The translations under genes and the position numbers were made by a program. A stretch of 64,000 bases of DNA, taken from positions 62,001-126,000 of the forward strand of contig JAJEGS010000056.1 in assembly GCA_022819745.1 (NCBI GenBank). Direction: 5' to 3'. The DNA is from Candidatus Latescibacterota bacterium (GTDB taxonomy: Bacteria > Latescibacterota > UBA2968 > UBA8231). Below are positions 9,054-18,413 of this stretch, in pieces; within the stretch, counting starts at the first letter, position 1; each line of letters begins with the position of its first letter. The notes below the pieces were generated by a model. The model made no database searches. It was not told where the DNA came from and saw nothing but the letters and a program-made list of their open reading frames with translations.

Positions 9054-11735
9054 TTATTGCAGGCCAGCGTAAACGGCGATGAAGCTTTCGGTGATGGTCT
9101 CCGATTCGTCACCCTTGGGGTTGCGGCGGTCTATCCGCATGCCCATCTGCGTGGTGAGCTTGTACCCCAGATAATCGGATACATTAGTGAACTGAGCGGC
9201 TCCGACGACGCTGTTGAAGTCGTTGAGGTCGCGCTCGAAATCGTTGACGAAAGTCAACTCTAAGCCGAGTTGGAGGGTCGTGTGCTGGAGCATGGGAAAG
9301 CCCAGCAGGAACCCGCCGATCTCGGCAAGTTCGGTCCGTCTTTCCTGCGAAAGCAGGTCGATGGTCTGTTTGCGGTACTCACTCTTCCAGCGCGGCTCGA
9401 CCCAGAGTCGGCCTAGATTGAGGCGGTAGCTCACCTTGTTGATGACGCCAAAGAAAAAGTCGCGCTGGCGCAGGCCCAAGGGGGCGCGTTGGTTTTCGTC
9501 GAGGCGCTGGTGATACGTATCGTATTTGAGAAAGTTCTTGGCGATGAAGCCTCCCCGCTGATAGTCGTGGCCCAGCCACAGGGCGTTGATGTAGGTGTCG
9601 GGAGCGATGAGAGGGTCCTCGATTTTGGTAGATTCGCCGGTGCGGATATTGGCGTTGGGCAACCACTGCTGGAGATCGTCGGGAATATTGTCTTCGACTG
9701 ACTTGAGCATCTCAAAGAAGCGAAAGCGGCCCCAGTTAGGCGTGGACTTGTCGAGGGTAAAAAGCACGTAGTCAACGCGGTTTTTTTGATTTGAGGAGAT
9801 GAGGTCCTCGCGCAGAACCCCGGCCATCAGCCGGACCTCTGGCGTCAGGTGCGTACCGCCATATACGTTGAACCCTCGATGGTCCTTCTTGTAGGGGTAG
9901 TCGGGTGCCTCGTCGTTTTCAAAGCGGTCAATCCAGACGTTGTTGTTGAGATCGATGCCGAAGAGAAACTCGGGGCGATCGACATTGTGGCGCATGAAAG
10001 GCTCTTCGTAGTCGGGTACGGAGTTGGAGAGGAAGCGATTGTCGTTCTGGTTGAAGTCAGAGATGAAGTCGTTGTTTTCGTCCCAGCCGGGATAGACTTC
10101 TTGGTCGCCGGCTCGCCAGTCCTTGCGCACGGTGTCGGGGTAGCGGTCTTGATCGTCGTTGTCCTCGACTAGCTCGACTACGTGGACGCGCTCGTCCTCG
10201 TAGTCAATGAAGCCGGAACTTAGCGTGGTGAAGGTCCTAGTGTTGTAGCGAGGATCCATGCTGTAGAGCTCACCGAAGGCGAACCAAGGGTACGTGCTGC
10301 GCGAGAGGTTGATCATCCAAGCGGGTGCGGCCCGGTCGCCGCGCAGGCCCGAAGAAGTCGCGTGGCTTCTGCGCAACACATTGGGGTACTGGACATACGA
10401 GTAACTCAAGTCGTATTCGCCGTAGAAGTTCCAGCCAAAAACTTCTTCTAATTCGAGGGTAGCCCCCCAGATTTGGGTCGCCGTGGGCAGCCCGTACTCG
10501 AAGCTGACGACCTGCAAGTTGGTGTTGTCTTGGACATTGCCCTCGGCTTGGGTGACCAATAAAAGCACCGAGACATCCGAGATGTTGAGCTGGTTGCTTG
10601 AAGATATCCAGACTTGGTAGTCATTGCCCAGCACGAGGCGGAACTCGACTTTTTTGATTTCCTCCTTGGCACCAGATGAGCGATTGACAAAAGCTGGGCT
10701 GTCGAAATCGTAGCGTAGGCGAATCTCCTCGGTGCCATCGGCCGAGAGAAAGCCTTGGCGGATAAAGCCGCCTTCGATGATCGGCTCGAAGCGGATATCC
10801 TTGCCCCGATCCACCTTACCGTCGTTGTAGGTAATGATGATATCGGAGCCAGTGGGGAAGAAAGCCGCGCCGCCGACTTGGTCTTCGGGCGAGTCGTCGC
10901 GCAGCACGATCTCGATGAAGGAGATCGTCTGGTTCTGGTCGATAGTGAGTTTGCCGGTGACGGGGTTGCCCCTGAAACCACTGATAAGGGTGTTGGACTG
11001 GTGAGAGTTGACAGCCGTCAAGCCTAGGGTCGCGAAGTCGCCCACCTGTAAGGTGCCGCGTCCGCCAATCATGGAAGTGGCGTTGGTGGCGAGGACTTCC
11101 AGGTCGTTGGTGGTGCTGCCACCGGGTTGGCTGAGGCGCGAGTAGATGAGCGTGCCTTGGTACTTGTCGGCGGCGTAATCGAACTGGATGCCATCCCAGC
11201 GGGGCTTGGAAAAGGTCATCGGCGTAAGCGTGGTGCGGATATTGTCGCCGATAGTCACCGAGTAGTGGTGCTGGCCCTTGGCATCGGCCGAGACCAACAA
11301 TCCACTGAACCAGCCTTGGAATCTGTTGCCTTTGAGGACCGAGGAGCCAAACTGCTTGGGCTGGGATTGGGAGTTGTTAAAAACGAGCCAACCGCGAGTG
11401 ACGAAGTTGCCGTAGAGGTCGTAGTAGTAGTCGCCCTCTAGCCGGGTATCGACGTAGCGCTGATAGTGCCGGCGCGCATAGTTCGAGTACTCCCACTGGC
11501 TCCATCGGTACTCGTTGTAGAGCTCCTGAGGCACGTACCACCGCCGCTTGGCCGGATCGAGGGCGCCGAAGAGGACCCCCGGCCCCTGCGGCTCGAAGGA
11601 AACCCTGCCGCCTGATTGGATGGTGCCCAGCCGAGAACCGTATTCCTGGGCTGTGCCAAGCTGGGGGAGCGCTAGGAGACAACACGGGACCAAAACCGCT
11701 AGCACAAACGATCGGGTGCTTTTCGTTCTCTTCAC
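9054..11735 (-). CDS. Large secreted, probably outer-membrane protein with acidic Asp/Asn loops
   Basis: An 893-residue product with a signal peptide (MKRTKSTRSFVLAVLVPCCL then LALPQLGTAQ). The start codon is GTG, chosen because a perfect GAGGAGGT lies just upstream. The mature protein is rich in Tyr, Phe and alternating polar/hydrophobic strands and looks mostly beta. Mid-protein it has two acidic loops, DENNDFISDFNQNDN and DLNNNVWIDRFENDE, that resemble calcium-binding DxNxD loops of the thrombospondin-3/dockerin type. No family could be named with confidence. It sits between two FlgD-tail-linked genes and the GT-TPR gene, so a role in the same surface apparatus is plausible. Confidence 0.7.
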   Translation of the reverse strand: MKRTKSTRSFVLAVLVPCCLLALPQLGTAQEYGSRLGTIQSGGRVSFEPQGPGVLFGALDPAKRRWYVPQELYNEYRWSQWEYSNYARRHYQRYVDTRLEGDYYYDLYGNFVTRGWLVFNNSQSQPKQFGSSVLKGNRFQGWFSGLLVSADAKGQHHYSVTIGDNIRTTLTPMTFSKPRWDGIQFDYAADKYQGTLIYSRLSQPGGSTTNDLEVLATNATSMIGGRGTLQVGDFATLGLTAVNSHQSNTLISGFRGNPVTGKLTIDQNQTISFIEIVLRDDSPEDQVGGAAFFPTGSDIIITYNDGKVDRGKDIRFEPIIEGGFIRQGFLSADGTEEIRLRYDFDSPAFVNRSSGAKEEIKKVEFRLVLGNDYQVWISSSNQLNISDVSVLLLVTQAEGNVQDNTNLQVVSFEYGLPTATQIWGATLELEEVFGWNFYGEYDLSYSYVQYPNVLRRSHATSSGLRGDRAAPAWMINLSRSTYPWFAFGELYSMDPRYNTRTFTTLSSGFIDYEDERVHVVELVEDNDDQDRYPDTVRKDWRAGDQEVYPGWDENNDFISDFNQNDNRFLSNSVPDYEEPFMRHNVDRPEFLFGIDLNNNVWIDRFENDEAPDYPYKKDHRGFNVYGGTHLTPEVRLMAGVLREDLISSNQKNRVDYVLFTLDKSTPNWGRFRFFEMLKSVEDNIPDDLQQWLPNANIRTGESTKIEDPLIAPDTYINALWLGHDYQRGGFIAKNFLKYDTYHQRLDENQRAPLGLRQRDFFFGVINKVSYRLNLGRLWVEPRWKSEYRKQTIDLLSQERRTELAEIGGFLLGFPMLQHTTLQLGLELTFVNDFERDLNDFNSVVGAAQFTNVSDYLGYKLTTQMGMRIDRRNPKGDESETITESFIAVYAGLQ

Positions 11736-11794
11736 GACGACCTCCTCAGAACAGTAGTACTATCACAGCTACCAATACCCCACGACCAAAACTA

Positions 11795-11821
11795 AGTATG
11801 GCAAAACCGCTCGTCTGTCAA
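11795..11821 (-). promoter_or_regulatory. Possible promoter for the 893-aa secreted protein gene
   Basis: The minus strand has a perfect TTGACA (11816-11821) 15 bp from CATACT (11795-11800), a -10-like hexamer. It lies just past the upstream gene's stop and 60 bp before the GTG start. The short spacer makes it only a candidate. Confidence 0.35.
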
Positions 11822-11827
11822 ACAATC

Positions 11828-14800
11828 CTAATAGACGACGGACAGTAGGCGCGTCCGCGTCGCCGAACGGCTTTCCCGATCGGTGTCGAGGTTCACTTGG
11901 CAAATGTATAGCCCAGGTGGCACCTTGCGGCCATTCAGATCTGTTCCATCCCAGAGCATGCTGACGCGACCACTTTGCAGCATCTGGGCATTCTCCCAAA
12001 TCGGACGACCCGCCAGCGTGTAAACCCGCACTTGGGCCTGTCGCGGGGCCGTGAGTTTGAAGACCGAGAAGTGGATTTCAGTCTCGTCGTTGATGCCATC
12101 GCCGTTGGGAGTAAACGGGTTGGGGGCGATGCGGAACTCGTCAACCGCCTTGGCGTCGAGCGGCAGGTTGATCGAAAGAGCATTGCTGCCTATCAGCGCT
12201 GTCGCGTCGCCCGCTTCGACGCTTTGCCAGGGCGCGGCCATATTGGCACCGCCACCGGTGTTGCGCACGGCCATTTCCAAGGTTGTGCCGTTGACGAAGA
12301 CAGGCGCGGCAAAGCGCAGCCGCATTAGGGCTCCCTCGGCGACCACGGTGCCCCGGGAGGAGGAAGATAGGCGGCGGTAGGCCGTCGCATCGAGCGAGTC
12401 GCCCGCTGCATCAAAGGGGAACTGGGCCCCATCGCCGAGCAGGATGCGGAAGTAGCGAATTGGCCCCTGCTGATCGGCTGCTAGATCTTGGTAGGCGGCT
12501 TCGGAGACCTCGGACAGAGTGATTTCGCCTTGAGCGTCCGCAGTGCGGCGGAAATAGCGGACATCGCCCTGTTCTTCCACCTCGAGCAGGCCATAGGCTG
12601 CGTCCGTTAGCGGCAGGCCGTCTGCAGTCACCGGCACTTGCTCGCCCTCGGAGGTGAGGCGGTTGTAAATGCGGGGTGCTTCTACCAGCGCGTTGAGAGA
12701 TTCGGGCAGGCGCACCCAGAGCGAATCGGAGTTAGAATTCAGCAGTTCGAGTTGGCTGCCGGCCCCATCGGCAAAGAGGGTGGGGTCTCCCGAGGGCGAG
12801 AAGATCCGCTCCGACCCAACTGCGCTGTCTTGGATGCCCACTTCGAGGAGTTGCAGATCTTGGGAGGGGGGCATGACGAGAAGAATTTCGTCGAAGCCGA
12901 CGCTGCGCGAGGAGACGGGCGACTCTATAAACTGGGGCTGGACAAAGACCTCGAAGGTCTCGGTCCGTCCGGGCACCGTTGCTTCAGGCGGCCATAGCTC
13001 GGCCACTATGTTGGAGGCTACCGGGTTGACGAGTTCGATGTCTATGGAGTTAATCGCCGCGGCGATATTGCGGTCGGTGGTCTCCATTTTGACTTGAATC
13101 TGCAGAAACTTGCGCAACCCCGGCGAAGTGACGCGATCTCCCGACTGCTGATAGGTTCGGCTCCAGGGGCTCCAGCCACTGGCAGGCACGAAAGAGGTGT
13201 CGATCGGCCCTTTGTAGCTACCGAGCAAACCGTCCCAAGCATCAAAAGTGATTTCGGTACCGGCTTTGTCGAAGTAGCGGATGGTTTTGCCCAGCAGATC
13301 GCCGGACCGGGTGCGAATTTCGAGGTTGGTGCCGGATGGGACCTCGCTCTCGTAGGTGATGCGACCAAAGTTGCGAATGGCTGGCAATTCGATCAGGTCC
13401 GAGGTCAGCACTACCTCGGCGGGGTAGCCTTGGGAAAAGATCTGGTATTCGCCGATATCGGCTCCTGTATTGTAGCCGCCGCGGCGGCCGGGATTCACGG
13501 AGACGACAGTCATTTCGAGGAAGCGGAGTTCGATCCCGTCATACGTGTCGAGGAGGTGCTCGTAGCGGTCAACGCTGTTGTCTTCGCGCTCTCGCGGGCT
13601 GATGCGACGCCACTTCAAACGGCCAGAGGAATCCCGCGAGCCATCCGAGCCGCGCATGATATAGCCGTCGATAAAGCGCCGCCGCCCCGAAGTCGAAACC
13701 GCTATGGCGTCGAGGAAGAAGGAAGCGCCCATATCGACGGTCAACACGCCGCGCTCGATGAGCGGAGACCAGACCAGATGCAGGAAGTTGGTATTGTAGT
13801 CGCCGTCAAAGCCCGGGCCGGGCGAGAAATTTTCTCCTGAGAGATAGAGGCTGCCGCCGCCCACGACGATCCCCGGGCTGATGTTGTCGCCAAAGCCCCA
13901 AACCTCGATATCGGCTAGGCGGGGCCGCTCGCGGATGAAGAATTTTTTAGCTCCCCGCCTTTCGGGTGGCAGGTTGTCGTAGAAAGTTTCCACCGACTCT
14001 TCGAGGCGGCTCTGGTCCAGGCGCTCCTCAAAGCCCTGCTGGTCCTTGACAAAGTAGACGATGTCGCCTTGGTCTGACGGATCGAGCGCTAACCACTGCT
14101 CTTCATCGACTTCAGTACCGCGGCCGGCGCGGGTATCGGTGACGACGATGCGAATAGTCTGCACCAGCCGCCCGCGCCAGCTTTTAGAGCTCTTTTCTTG
14201 CTTCAGCGCGAAGCTGAAGTCGCGCTGGTCTCGGTTGGGTGCCTGCGTGCCGCCGACGCGCTCTAGTTCCACGTCGGCCATGTCTTCGAGAATGACTTCT
14301 TGGTCGGGCGCTATTAGGACCCTGAAGCCCAGGAACGGGTCGCCGAGCTCTTCGCCTACGAAGTGCAACAAAATCTCATCGACGGCCACGACCCGGCCCA
14401 AGTCCACCTCAATCCACCATTTGTCGAGGGGATCGTTGCGGTCTGGTTCCCAGTAGGTGTTCGGATCGCCATCGAGGATATTTTTTGCTGCTTGCGGATT
14501 GGACCCTACCCGGCTGATACCTGGTCGGGCGAAGTGGGTATAGAGGGGGTTGTCTTTTCTGTCGGTAATGACGTTGCCCTTCACATCGAGCGTGAAGGTG
14601 CTGTCGATATTGAGGATGGCGTGCTCGCTTTTCTTGCGCCTGAAATCGGTCAGCGGGCGGGTATAGGTATCTTGGTCGTCGAGGATATTGTAGCGCTGGC
14701 GCGAGTAATGGGGTCGAACCCCTCCCTCGGGTAGCACGTCAACGGCATGGACGGGTAGTTGCCAGTTGCGCCAGTGCTCGGCGGTCCTAACGACGATGCT

Positions 14801-14932
14801 GTTGTTGGTAACCCGATATCCTTGGTTGCGTTGGGCGCGTGCTTCGCGCCCGTCGGCGAGCAGGCCGAGGCAAAAAACCAAGGCGCAGAAGAAAGACGAC
14901 GACTGGACGAGTCGTTTGCTGGAATATCCCAT
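11828..14932 (-). CDS. Secreted protein with FlgD-Ig-like C-terminal domain (paralogue 3, long)
   Basis: A 1034-residue exported protein with a signal peptide (VQSSSFFCALVFCLGLLADG, then REARAQ). It is the longest of three paralogues. Around residues 140-240 it has an F5/8-type-C-like block (ILDGDPNTYWEPD, WIEVDLGRVVAVDEI), a typical discoidin start, with a second block near FDGDYNTNFLHLVW. A shared LEIRTRSGD segment, the VAELWPPEA motif and a FlgD-Ig-like tail (APNPFTPNGDGINDETEI ... WDGTDLNGRKVPPGLYICQV) follow; it ends LLSVVY. AGGAGG precedes the ATG and a good promoter candidate lies 77 bp upstream. Discoidin folds usually bind carbohydrate or lipid; the ligand is unknown. Confidence 0.85.
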   Translation of the reverse strand: MGYSSKRLVQSSSFFCALVFCLGLLADGREARAQRNQGYRVTNNSIVVRTAEHWRNWQLPVHAVDVLPEGGVRPHYSRQRYNILDDQDTYTRPLTDFRRKKSEHAILNIDSTFTLDVKGNVITDRKDNPLYTHFARPGISRVGSNPQAAKNILDGDPNTYWEPDRNDPLDKWWIEVDLGRVVAVDEILLHFVGEELGDPFLGFRVLIAPDQEVILEDMADVELERVGGTQAPNRDQRDFSFALKQEKSSKSWRGRLVQTIRIVVTDTRAGRGTEVDEEQWLALDPSDQGDIVYFVKDQQGFEERLDQSRLEESVETFYDNLPPERRGAKKFFIRERPRLADIEVWGFGDNISPGIVVGGGSLYLSGENFSPGPGFDGDYNTNFLHLVWSPLIERGVLTVDMGASFFLDAIAVSTSGRRRFIDGYIMRGSDGSRDSSGRLKWRRISPREREDNSVDRYEHLLDTYDGIELRFLEMTVVSVNPGRRGGYNTGADIGEYQIFSQGYPAEVVLTSDLIELPAIRNFGRITYESEVPSGTNLEIRTRSGDLLGKTIRYFDKAGTEITFDAWDGLLGSYKGPIDTSFVPASGWSPWSRTYQQSGDRVTSPGLRKFLQIQVKMETTDRNIAAAINSIDIELVNPVASNIVAELWPPEATVPGRTETFEVFVQPQFIESPVSSRSVGFDEILLVMPPSQDLQLLEVGIQDSAVGSERIFSPSGDPTLFADGAGSQLELLNSNSDSLWVRLPESLNALVEAPRIYNRLTSEGEQVPVTADGLPLTDAAYGLLEVEEQGDVRYFRRTADAQGEITLSEVSEAAYQDLAADQQGPIRYFRILLGDGAQFPFDAAGDSLDATAYRRLSSSSRGTVVAEGALMRLRFAAPVFVNGTTLEMAVRNTGGGANMAAPWQSVEAGDATALIGSNALSINLPLDAKAVDEFRIAPNPFTPNGDGINDETEIHFSVFKLTAPRQAQVRVYTLAGRPIWENAQMLQSGRVSMLWDGTDLNGRKVPPGLYICQVNLDTDRESRSATRTRLLSVVY

Positions 14933-15008
14933 AGCTACCTCCTAATTGGGCAGGCGGCGGGTCTCCACTCGACGGGCCGGGTGGGTTTGGCCCATCAACT
15001 TTGTGTGT

Positions 15009-15037
15009 AGAATACTAATTTGGTAGGGCTGAGTAAA
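15009..15037 (-). promoter_or_regulatory. Probable promoter for the 1034-aa secreted protein gene
   Basis: The minus strand has TTTACT (15032-15037), a 17-bp spacer, then TATTCT (15009-15014), each 5 of 6 to the sigma-70-type consensus. It lies 77 bp ahead of the ATG, in the 164-bp gap after the parvulin gene. Confidence 0.5.
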
Positions 15038-15096
15038 GGGATTTAGAAGCCGTCTGAAAATATCGGATGCTGCGTTGGGAATTGCCGAACAGCTTG

Positions 15097-16755
15097 TCAG
15101 CGGCGCAGGAGACTGTCGGACACGGCTTCGCGCAGGCGCGATTCGTCGATCTTGATCTGGGCGGCGTACTTTTCGCGCAATTCCTCCAACAAGGCTTGCA
15201 GATGCCCGTGCTCCCGCTCGCGGCGCAGCAGGGCGGCAGCCCGCCTCCGAACCTGTTCATAGGGTTCGATGGAGGCATCCTCATGGTTGAGGACGCGAAA
15301 GAGGGAAAAGCCTCCCTCGACGGCCACGGGTCCGATGAGTTTGCCCTCGGGTGCATCCTCAAGCGTCGCCATCAGCTTGGGATAGATGGCCTTCTCCAGC
15401 GGGTGGAAGTGGAATCGATTGGCCTTCTCAATGGCGTCCGAGCGCAGGCTTTCGCCCGCTAGGTCGGCAAAGGGTGTGCCACCTTCTAACAGCGCTCTCT
15501 TTTTTTTCGCTTCGTCGGCAGTGGGCAGGAGTAGTTCCTCAACCCATACCGCAGGCTCGTGGCTAAATATGTCGGGGTGGCTGTCGTAGTAGCGGCGCAC
15601 GTCCTCCTCGGATATGTCTAGGTCTTGGGTTATGGTTTCTTTGAGGCCATCGAGCAGGGCTTCCTCTTCTTTTATCTTTTTTAGCTGCTGAATTGCGGGT
15701 TTTTGGTAGTAGCCCGCTCGCCGTGCGGCCTCTTTGATGAGGAAGGGATTCAGGACGATGCGCTTGAGCGTGGAGGCTGCTTGCACGCTGTCGGCGAATC
15801 CAGAGCCGATGTTTTGTTCCTGCAGAACTTTCACCGCTGCTGCCACGGTGATCTCGCCCTCGTCAAAAGTATATAAGGGAAGCGATTCCGCGGTCAGCGG
15901 GGAGAGATCCTGCCGCTGGTAGGCGCTTACTAGCGGCAGGAGGGCCTCTTCGCGCAGCCGCACCTCAAATGCGTTCTGGAGCAGTTCGAGGTGTTCCCTT
16001 GTGGCTTGGGCAGATCGCTCGGCAAAGAGCTGCCTGCTGATGGAGTCCCGATACTTGTCGTAGGAAGCGGGCCGCTCTTCGGTGAAGCGCACTATGTTCC
16101 AATATTTGCCCGTGTACATGGGTTCCGAGATTGCATCGAGGGGGAGGGTGCGGAAAACCTCTGGCGGGATGTGGATTCGCGGGGCCATGTCGCGCCCTAT
16201 GAACCCCAGTTCGCCGCCTTGGCGGGCCGAGCGCGCATCTATGGAGTAGGCAGCAGCTACTTCTGCAAAGGGCCGTCCGGCGCGCAATAGGGTCAAAACC
16301 GAATCGACCTCACTCTGGCGCTCCACCAGTATGCCGCTGACTTTGCGCTCTAGGCCATAGCCCTCAGCGTCGAAATAGGCGCGAATCTCGTCTGCGGAAA
16401 TTGCGATTGCATCCGTGATTTCGCGGGCCCGATAGAGGGCGCTGACTCGGTTGTCGATTGCGTTCTGAACACTTGAACGCAGAGCCTGAGTGGTATCGAT
16501 TCCGAGGGAACGGGCTTCTAGCAGCAACAAACGGGCGTCGATCATGGTCTGCAGATAGTGCCGACGGGCTTGGTCGGCGGTCTGTGCAGCAGGTCTGCGA
16601 CCCGACCATTCGGCGGCAAAACTCTTCAGCGCAGCGGCGGTGATTTGGTGCGGCCCTACTTCTGCTACGGGCCGTTCCGACAAGAGGTCGCAGCCACTTG
16701 CGATGCCCAAGCAGGTGACCCACAGGCAGCGCACTAATCGTTGGAGGAGCATCAT
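15097..16755 (-). CDS. Peptidyl-prolyl isomerase lipoprotein, SurA/PrsA-like, two parvulin domains
   Basis: A 552-residue lipoprotein: the N-terminus has a hydrophobic stretch ending in a lipobox (GIASGC, Cys at residue 22). A SurA-type chaperone helix region follows, then a parvulin domain (residues ~130-220, with RQGGELGFIGRDM) and a second, more divergent parvulin-like domain (~390-500, with GPVAVEGGFSLFRVL). Such proteins assist folding of exported and outer-membrane proteins in the periplasm. It lies directly upstream of the 1034-aa secreted protein and the 893-aa OM-type protein on the same strand, so it is a natural candidate for their dedicated chaperone. Not SurA itself: domain order resembles it but it is lipid-anchored. 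Confidence 0.8.
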   Translation of the reverse strand: MMLLQRLVRCLWVTCLGIASGCDLLSERPVAEVGPHQITAAALKSFAAEWSGRRPAAQTADQARRHYLQTMIDARLLLLEARSLGIDTTQALRSSVQNAIDNRVSALYRAREITDAIAISADEIRAYFDAEGYGLERKVSGILVERQSEVDSVLTLLRAGRPFAEVAAAYSIDARSARQGGELGFIGRDMAPRIHIPPEVFRTLPLDAISEPMYTGKYWNIVRFTEERPASYDKYRDSISRQLFAERSAQATREHLELLQNAFEVRLREEALLPLVSAYQRQDLSPLTAESLPLYTFDEGEITVAAAVKVLQEQNIGSGFADSVQAASTLKRIVLNPFLIKEAARRAGYYQKPAIQQLKKIKEEEALLDGLKETITQDLDISEEDVRRYYDSHPDIFSHEPAVWVEELLLPTADEAKKKRALLEGGTPFADLAGESLRSDAIEKANRFHFHPLEKAIYPKLMATLEDAPEGKLIGPVAVEGGFSLFRVLNHEDASIEPYEQVRRRAAALLRREREHGHLQALLEELREKYAAQIKIDESRLREAVSDSLLRR

Positions 16756-16800
16756 CGAATGGGTTTTCGCGAGATGTGGTGGAATGGTCGTAGATTGGTT

Positions 16801-18411
16801 TTACTGCGAATTTTTCTTTTTGCCGTGGTGATCTTTTTGCAAAAAGGCGTTGGTCCAGGCACTAGTGCCCTGTAAGGCTGCGTCCTTGATAACGGCTGCG
16901 TCGCCGAGCATTTGTTCCTCTTCGCCATAGGCTTTGAGGCGGTCGTACGCACGCGCCCAAATGCAGTCCTTGTCGCCGACTTCGCACTTGCCTTGGCGCG
17001 TGCCACCGCAGGGGCCGTTGCGCTGGTTTTTGACGCACTGCGATTCCGGGCACAAGTAGGCGATGTCCGGCAGCGAGCAATCGCCGCAGTCGCGGCAGTC
17101 AAAAGCAGCGATTTTGAGCGCGTGCTCGGCCGCGTGGAAGAGCTTGGCGGCCTTGGGGTGCTCGGCTAGAGCGCGGGCGAGATGAGCACCGATGCGAAAG
17201 CCCGTGCTCTCGGGCGCAAATACTTGGTCGTGGACGCGGCGGTTTACCTTGTAGCTCAGCGGCAGGTGGCCGCGCGCTTGGCGGAGGGCGGCTTGCTCTT
17301 TGGAGGCGAGGTACGCGCGGTTGATGGTAGTAGAACTGAGACCGGTGTCGCCCTGAGGTTCAAAAAAGTAGAATTCGTCGGCAAAGGAAAAGCAGAGTTC
17401 CACGGCAAAATCGCGCCAGTCGTCTTCCGAGTAGGTCGCGGCGAGCGCGAGGATTTTTTCGTAGTCGCCGTATTGCAGGTGCCCGCCGAGATAAGCTCCC
17501 CGGTAGCCGAGGCCCTTGGCGATGGCGCACTGCTTGGCGGCCAACTCTAAAAAGAACGCCCGGCCCTTGTCGTTGGCTTGGGCCTGCTTTTCGACGACGG
17601 CCATTAGTTCGTCAGTGACTTCAACCCCGGGAATGTGGCCCTTGTGGAAGAAACGCGCGGCTGGCCGCGAGAGCACGTACACATTGGCGATGACCGGGAC
17701 CTCGAGACCGCACAAGGCCATGTATTTGAGCAACTCGTCCTGCTTGCGCGCGTCGTAGCCGATCTGGCTGATGACAAAAGCCGCGCCGGCGTGGATTTTT
17801 TTGGCCAGCTTGAAGTATTGGGGCATAACCTCGCGCTCGTAGCGCTTGTGGTTGTTGACGACGGCCCCTAGATAAAAATCCGTGGCCTCCATGCGCTGAG
17901 TCCGCTTGCCCTTTTTCATTTTTAGCCCAGCGTTCATGGCGGCGAACATTTCGAGCAGGCCGACCGAGTCGAGATCAAAGACCCCGCCGGCTGTGCCTTG
18001 ATAGCCGCTGATGGGGTAGTCGCCAGATAGGGCGAGGATGTTGTTGAAGCCCTCGCTGGCGAGTTGCCAAGCGCGGCCTTGCAGCGCGTTGCGATTCCAG
18101 TCCTTGCAGGAAAGGTGGATGATGACGTCTTGGCCGCGCGAGATCAAGTCTGTGCCGAGGGTGTCCGGGTTGATCATGGCGTTGCCCCCGGGGTTGTCGG
18201 TAATGCTCAGAGCGTGGAATTGCGGATGCTCAGCGAGGCGGCGGGCGAGGGCGAGCACCTTGCGGCCGTCGCGCTCGGTGATTAAGCCCCGCGAAGTCAC
18301 CAACTCGACGATGTGGACGAAGGTGTCGGTGGATTCGAGCAGATGGCGCAGGGGTTTCTTCTGCCAGGCACCCGAGTAGCGGGCGGGTGGATGGAGCGCG
18401 GTCAGCGACAT
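16801..18411 (-). CDS. metF: Methylenetetrahydrofolate reductase with fused MetV-type Cys-rich domain
   Basis: A 536-residue protein. Residues ~25-330 match the MetF TIM barrel that interconverts methylene-THF and methyl-THF (TDNPGGNAMI, GVFDLDSVGLLEMFAAMN). Residues ~440-510 form a Cys-rich region (CRDCGDC ... CPESQC ... NGPCGGTRQGKCEVGDKDC), the MTHFR C-terminal/MetV-type zinc or Fe-S domain that in acetogens is often a separate subunit. It is the last gene of a minus-strand set and starts 2 bp after the corrinoid activator gene. The context suggests it handles methyl-THF made by the upstream corrinoid methyltransferase module, either oxidising it or feeding methionine synthesis. Confidence 0.85.
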   Translation of the reverse strand: MSLTALHPPARYSGAWQKKPLRHLLESTDTFVHIVELVTSRGLITERDGRKVLALARRLAEHPQFHALSITDNPGGNAMINPDTLGTDLISRGQDVIIHLSCKDWNRNALQGRAWQLASEGFNNILALSGDYPISGYQGTAGGVFDLDSVGLLEMFAAMNAGLKMKKGKRTQRMEATDFYLGAVVNNHKRYEREVMPQYFKLAKKIHAGAAFVISQIGYDARKQDELLKYMALCGLEVPVIANVYVLSRPAARFFHKGHIPGVEVTDELMAVVEKQAQANDKGRAFFLELAAKQCAIAKGLGYRGAYLGGHLQYGDYEKILALAATYSEDDWRDFAVELCFSFADEFYFFEPQGDTGLSSTTINRAYLASKEQAALRQARGHLPLSYKVNRRVHDQVFAPESTGFRIGAHLARALAEHPKAAKLFHAAEHALKIAAFDCRDCGDCSLPDIAYLCPESQCVKNQRNGPCGGTRQGKCEVGDKDCIWARAYDRLKAYGEEEQMLGDAAVIKDAALQGTSAWTNAFLQKDHHGKKKNSQ

Positions 18412-18413
18412 GG

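Noticed and set aside
13094..13840. 248-codon plus-strand frame inside the 1034-aa secreted protein gene
   Set aside because: The minus strand gives a signal peptide, discoidin-like modules and FlgD-like tail; the plus frame has none.
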